NCBI RefSeq assembly: GCF_008831285.2 | Contig: NC_045148.1 | Location: forward strand, 18,221,002 to 18,285,001 | Length of the DNA stretch: 64,000 bases | Direction: 5' to 3' | From: Nymphaea colorata | Lineage: Eukaryota > Streptophyta > Magnoliopsida > Nymphaeales > Nymphaeaceae | Shown here: positions 59,524 through 64,000 of the stretch, one piece after another | Numbering within the stretch: the stretch's first letter is position 1 | How the letters are laid out: each line of letters opens with the position of its first letter | Notes under the pieces: model-generated | The model's database searches: none | Seen by the model: only the letters and a program-made list of their open reading frames with translations | What the model was told of the DNA's origin: nothing | Translations under genes and position numbers: made by a program

Positions 59524-60300
59524 CAGCAACTGAGGTATTGGTGACGACTACTGTAACATCAATCAGTGAAAAAGATTACATAAACTGAGAAGCCTCATCG
59601 GACGCACCAATGAGATTGCAAGAATTTAGAAGCGATTGTAACTCAACATACACAAACACCAACATGTTAGATTTTTTTTTTTTAACCAATACGTATCTAT
59701 TGACGAAATCAGTGGAGAGACCATGCACCGTAAACATCACTCAAAATCTCCAAACGATCATAAATAACCAAAAGATATACCCAACATCATAACCAGACAT
59801 TCAGCAACCATCTAGACCGTTAATTTAAGAAAGTTCCATGACCGCTCGATTTTATATTTCTCCCACCAAATTTATACTGGGCGAGCAAGAACGACAATTT
59901 CATTCACCGGCAAGAGCATCAATTAACCTTTATCGTTTTCAATTTCTCTATAATATGAAAAAAAAGGGCAGCCAACAATCACAAACACAGAGAAGAGCCC
60001 AACAACCAACAGGGCCTGCCAGAACAACGGGAGCTATGAAGTGGGTACCTGCAAAATATCGAGATATGCTTGCCCAGGGGAGGCTGTCGAACAATCCAAG
60101 TGATTGTGGGCGGAAGAGGAAGGTAAAGAATGGGAGCTAGCCCTAAATAAAAGTATGACCTCGGATGGATAATGTGGGAGAATCAGAGAGGCCAGAGGGA
60201 GAGAGAGAGTGTGTGCGCCGAGGAAAAAAGTGAAAGGAAAGAGAACGTCGGCCATCAGAAGCGGGGAGAGGAGACGAGGGCCACATATCAAGTCCATGGC
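59524..60300 (-). promoter_or_regulatory. Leader with probable 5' UTR intron, and promoter of the unnamed gene
   Basis: Upstream of the ATG an acceptor (TGTTACAG on the minus strand, exon edge 59550) and a donor (CAG before GTACCC, exon edge 60049) would delimit an intron of about 498 bp. The putative noncoding first exon lies just to the right of 60049. No TATA box is obvious. The alternative is a single continuous leader. Confidence 0.45.
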
Positions 60301-63300
60301 TCACCTTCTGCCAACTAACACCGTACCTTTCGGTAAATAATTTTACCACCTGTTCTGTCTATGCGTGTAAGGGAGAGAAGGGAGAGGCCTCAAATTATCA
60401 TTCCTACTGGCCGTCTTTAATTTAATTAGGAAATTCCTTCATTTTCGAGCTTCCATGTCATAAAAACATTTCTTAAATTATAGATTAAAACAGAAAATGA
60501 AAATTTACCTTTTAACTAATCTGAACCAACAAATGGTTCAAGTTATAAAAACATGTTTATTGAAATTATATAATGAACCTGATACTTTGTGTTTGTTGAT
60601 ATGGTGGACATGCCCAATGATAGGGAAGCTTGTTTTTCAATTATACGATGTAATGGGTTCGATGGACTTGTTTCCTAGTAGGAAAAGCACCCGTTATGTC
60701 TTATATTGAATGATTAATTGAAAACGAATGGCTAATGGCTTGGCTTCTCCTTCAATACTTCTCATTATTATAAAAGAAGAAAGGAAAAGGGTATTAGGAA
60801 TTTAGTTGGAGAAAAGATGGGCATCACTCAAATTTCTTGAACCCAACAAACACAGCAAATTTTGTCTCCACAAGGAGCCAACAGCCTTATTCTTCTCTGC
60901 CTTTCCTGGATAAGGTAGTGGGACCCTTTTCTTGTCAATTTGTTTATTTATTTATTTGCCCAATGCGCATGCATTTCTCAAAATGGCGAAAACGTTTTCT
61001 ATGATTTTAGAGAAAAATCCGAATCCAGTTTGGTTGACATATTCTTGATTTGAGACTAGTAAAATTTCATAAAACGAAATAATCAATTACCGGAATCTGG
61101 AACAAGTGACGGACAACCCGTCATCAATTGCGAATTTTACTTTAGTTCATCCCACATCTATAATCTGAAAGCAGTTCAAATGTTTGTAAAAGAAATAAAA
61201 CTATAATAACTAGTACCAGTTGTCCATATTGCAATCAGTTCAAAAATAAGTATTGGAAAAAAAAAAGTCCAGCAAACTTCAAAACAACCACTGATTGGGG
61301 GCATGACATAGCTGGTCGGACTAGCACCGTGAAAGTGCTCAGGGTAGGACACAACAACAAGTTGAAGGTATACAACACCTTCAAAATTTAGTCTTACATT
61401 AAAGATTCTAAGGGATCTTCAAGGATTTTTAAATGAGGTTATTAAATAGATTGTTGTTCTAGTTCCTAATCTTTTTGGGGTTGGAGCCGAAACTATTAGG
61501 AGGCGGGTTGAAATTCGCCGAACCAAGGGCCTGAGCCGACAAGTGGGTCGAGTTGTTACAAAAAGTGCATTGTCTCAGCCCCGATGCAATCTCACACCCT
61601 ACCCTGGAGACAAGAAAAAAGGTGAGCCTGGGCTTCTTGTGCCAAATTGGAACTTGTTGAAAATACCTACAGATTCTCTCTGATTCTCAATCTATTTGTC
61701 TATGTACATATATAGATCATAGTGTTTGGTCATTTGTAATTAGCCATTTTGGCTGAAATAGAACCATCTCAGTGAAGAACAAGGGGCCTTAGAAGCTTAC
61801 CACTATCATCTCTGAATCTGAAATTCTTCAACGGCAGGCTTCAAATTCTATTTTAGAGATCAGCATCAGCATCTATAAATGTTTATTGTGCAGAGATCAA
61901 ACTGACGGATGCCTTTATTCAAAAACTTAGGAAGGCCACTAGTACTTTCCTTGTTTGTGTACCGTCAATGAGTACAACTGACAAGGCTGTTAGATCTGTA
62001 TCTGTAGTCCTTATTACTGGATGTATAAACTAGAAAGTTACCTGATGTCGATTCATTCAGACATATAGATCGCAAAGGATGGATCAAATAACAGGGTTTT
62101 GGAGAATTAGCTATACAATTCTTTGTTTTCTGTTCCTTTTCTCTGCCTATTGTATGAAGAAACCACTGTTCGGATAGACAGGTTATAAGCAATATTATCA
62201 AGTTTATTGGCAACAGAGTCGCAGGATCTTATTGGTGTGTACAAAGACCTTGAATTTCTGAAGTTGCTTAACCACTGCAGTAGATTAAGTCTAGAATATT
62301 TAGGGCTATGTCACATGGGTTGCTCCTAAACAGCTGCCGCACGCGCATTGACACGAGTTGCATGCTGGTGCATAGTTCACACTTTGATAGCATGTTGGTG
62401 CCGCTCCAATCCACTGTGGTCAGTGAAACGAGGCCCAAACTGACCATTTTAGATGTACATTTGGCTAAACTAGCCTTAATGTTCATAATGACTAAAATGT
62501 AAATATATATAAATAAAGCTATTAAACAGTTAATTAACTATATAATAAATTTTATATATATTATATTTATATATATCTTCACTGCACCAGCACTTAATTC
62601 TTTTTTTTTTTAAACAATAACCGTATCTACACCCGCAACCTGTACCTATGTAACCTAGAGCTACGGCTTCTACTGCCTTCTAATCGATGATCTATTTTGA
62701 TGGCTGGCAAGACCACCATACGATGTTTGAAGATCAATAACTTGATAAAAGAAGCTTCAATCTTCTCTGTCATTTTCCTTGTTCTCGGAAGTATCCAAAG
62801 CTGAGAGAAGCAAACCTTTATGATATCTGGTAGTGTATCTCTTTCTCCAAGCTTGTCATACTCTCCAGAAAATTAATTTTTCATCTGTGTTTTCAGCATG
62901 CGTTCGCTTATCTGCAGAATTGGCTTGATCAATTTGTTCTTTCCAGCTCCTTTTCTGCGCTACAAAGGCCTTCTTCACATCTTAAGGTCCCTCTGGCCTT
63001 TCTTATCGGCAAATAGGAACGCGTCACTTGCAGGGTCAACTGCAGAAGGCAAGAGATCCGTGGCGCAGCAAGGTTATCATGAAGAAGGAAACATAGAAGT
63101 AGGGCTCTTGCTACCAAAGTGAAAATTGTGCCCACACTGGTTTCACCTTTCTAGCAGGAGTAATGTCTATGCGTCACTAAGTGGAAAAGACACCGAGACT
63201 TTGAGTTTGTAGAAGTTAAATCAGGGGCATACCTTCTAATGAAAACGAAGACTCTGAGGGCTTTACCTACTGAAATGAAGCTAAAGTTAATAGTATGAAA

Positions 63301-64000
63301 TTCTTTTTTGCTGTAGCAGAAAAAGAACAAATTTTATACAGTTGAACGTGGAGAAAAGGACCAGCTGTCCTACAGAAAGTGGTAGGCAGGAAAAAAGAAA
63401 TGTACAGTTGCTTGCTCTTTCTTCTCGTCTATTATTACAAGTTGAAAAGGCCAAATAATTTCTATACATTAAGAACAGAGCATGAAAGACCTGCTCTCTC
63501 TCTGATTGGGCGTGCCCAGGAGGGACTGGCATCTCCTTTGCCTACCAATGGATATACCTCTGCCCACATCAGCTCCATGATCCCATCACCACCCTCCCCA
63601 CAACAGCAAGTGGATCCCAGTAACTCTCTGTCTCTTAAATGACCCTCTCTCTCTCTCTCTCTGTGTTCAAGCCAATATGGGTGTTGAAAATAGTTGGGAT
63701 TTGTTTTTAAGATTTAATCATTTTCTATTGTACCGAATCCAACTCTGAACTGACCTCTAACCTGTTTGCTTCCTGGGGTTTGCAGCCCAACATGTGCACG
63801 TGAGAGGGATATTTTTAATAATTAGCAAGATGATCAAAGCAATTTGATGAATATCTGATATACATAGTTTTTTTTAACAAAAAAAAAATATTTTGAGTGA
63901 AATAGGTTCAGTTCGTTAAAAGAAGAATCAAAAGCGAATTAACACTAGTTTGATGGTTTGAGAAACTATGATTTTATTCAAGAAAAAGAAAGACTTGAAG
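60301..64000. other. Intergenic, no supported gene
   Basis: AT-rich with short frames only. A weak open frame on the plus strand at 62895-63020 follows an acceptor-like TGTTTTCAG but has no family resemblance and stops soon. The region contains CT microsatellites near 63643-63662 and T- or A-tracts. Confidence 0.5.

Noticed and set aside
62895-63122. Plus-strand frame preceded by an acceptor-like TGTTTTCAG
   Set aside because: Short, soon interrupted, no recognisable family and no matching donor or upstream exon found.
1-64000. CRISPR arrays, bacterial operons, riboswitches, rRNA or tRNA genes
   Set aside because: None visible. The repeats are segmental duplications, transposons and microsatellites, and no cloverleaf-like tRNA was recognised by eye.

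Overview
The window is nuclear DNA from a flowering plant. The coding sequence is split by GT-AG introns, there is a large PLS-class pentatricopeptide-repeat (PPR) gene, there are five copies of a plant-only small-peptide family (DVL/RTFL), and there are a degraded Ty1/copia retrotransposon, several non-autonomous hAT-like elements and many AT, CT and GA microsatellites. The species cannot be named from the sequence. Every gene I can support is on the minus strand. All gene models are my own, built from exon homology, splice sites and reading-frame phase.

Layout. 1-13622: the 5' 19 exons of a DExH-box RNA helicase whose 3' end lies beyond the left edge. 14171-17419: intergenic. 17420-19780: an intron-less PPR gene (786 aa). 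19841-21020: a degraded direct copy of the helicase promoter, first exon and start of intron 1, lying about 60 bp upstream of the PPR start codon. 22760-44520: the most unusual part, a tandem cluster of five DVL/RTFL genes of 42-44 codons (23128-23262, 26206-26340, 30831-30965, 40502-40630, 43643-43777). Each has its own TATA box and shares noncoding blocks with the others. The last three sit in direct segmental duplications of about 2.6-3.8 kb. A hAT-type element (31790-37705) with an 8-bp target duplication, containing a decayed copia element, interrupts one segment, and the neighbouring segment keeps the empty site. 46211-52246: a ten-exon TMEM214-like gene (582 aa) with one GC-AG intron. 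55510-59523: a twelve-exon gene (445 aa) with a possible organelle-targeting N-terminus and a C-terminus resembling ARM/HEAT helices; I cannot name it. 60049-64000: no convincing gene.

There is no operon-like logic. The helicase, PPR, TMEM214-like and unnamed genes look like ordinary housekeeping or organelle-related genes. The DVL cluster looks like a lineage-expanded set of developmental peptide genes in repeat-rich DNA. The proteins are nearly alike while flanking DNA has changed through duplication and transposition, so the cluster offers internal empty sites that date several transposon insertions.
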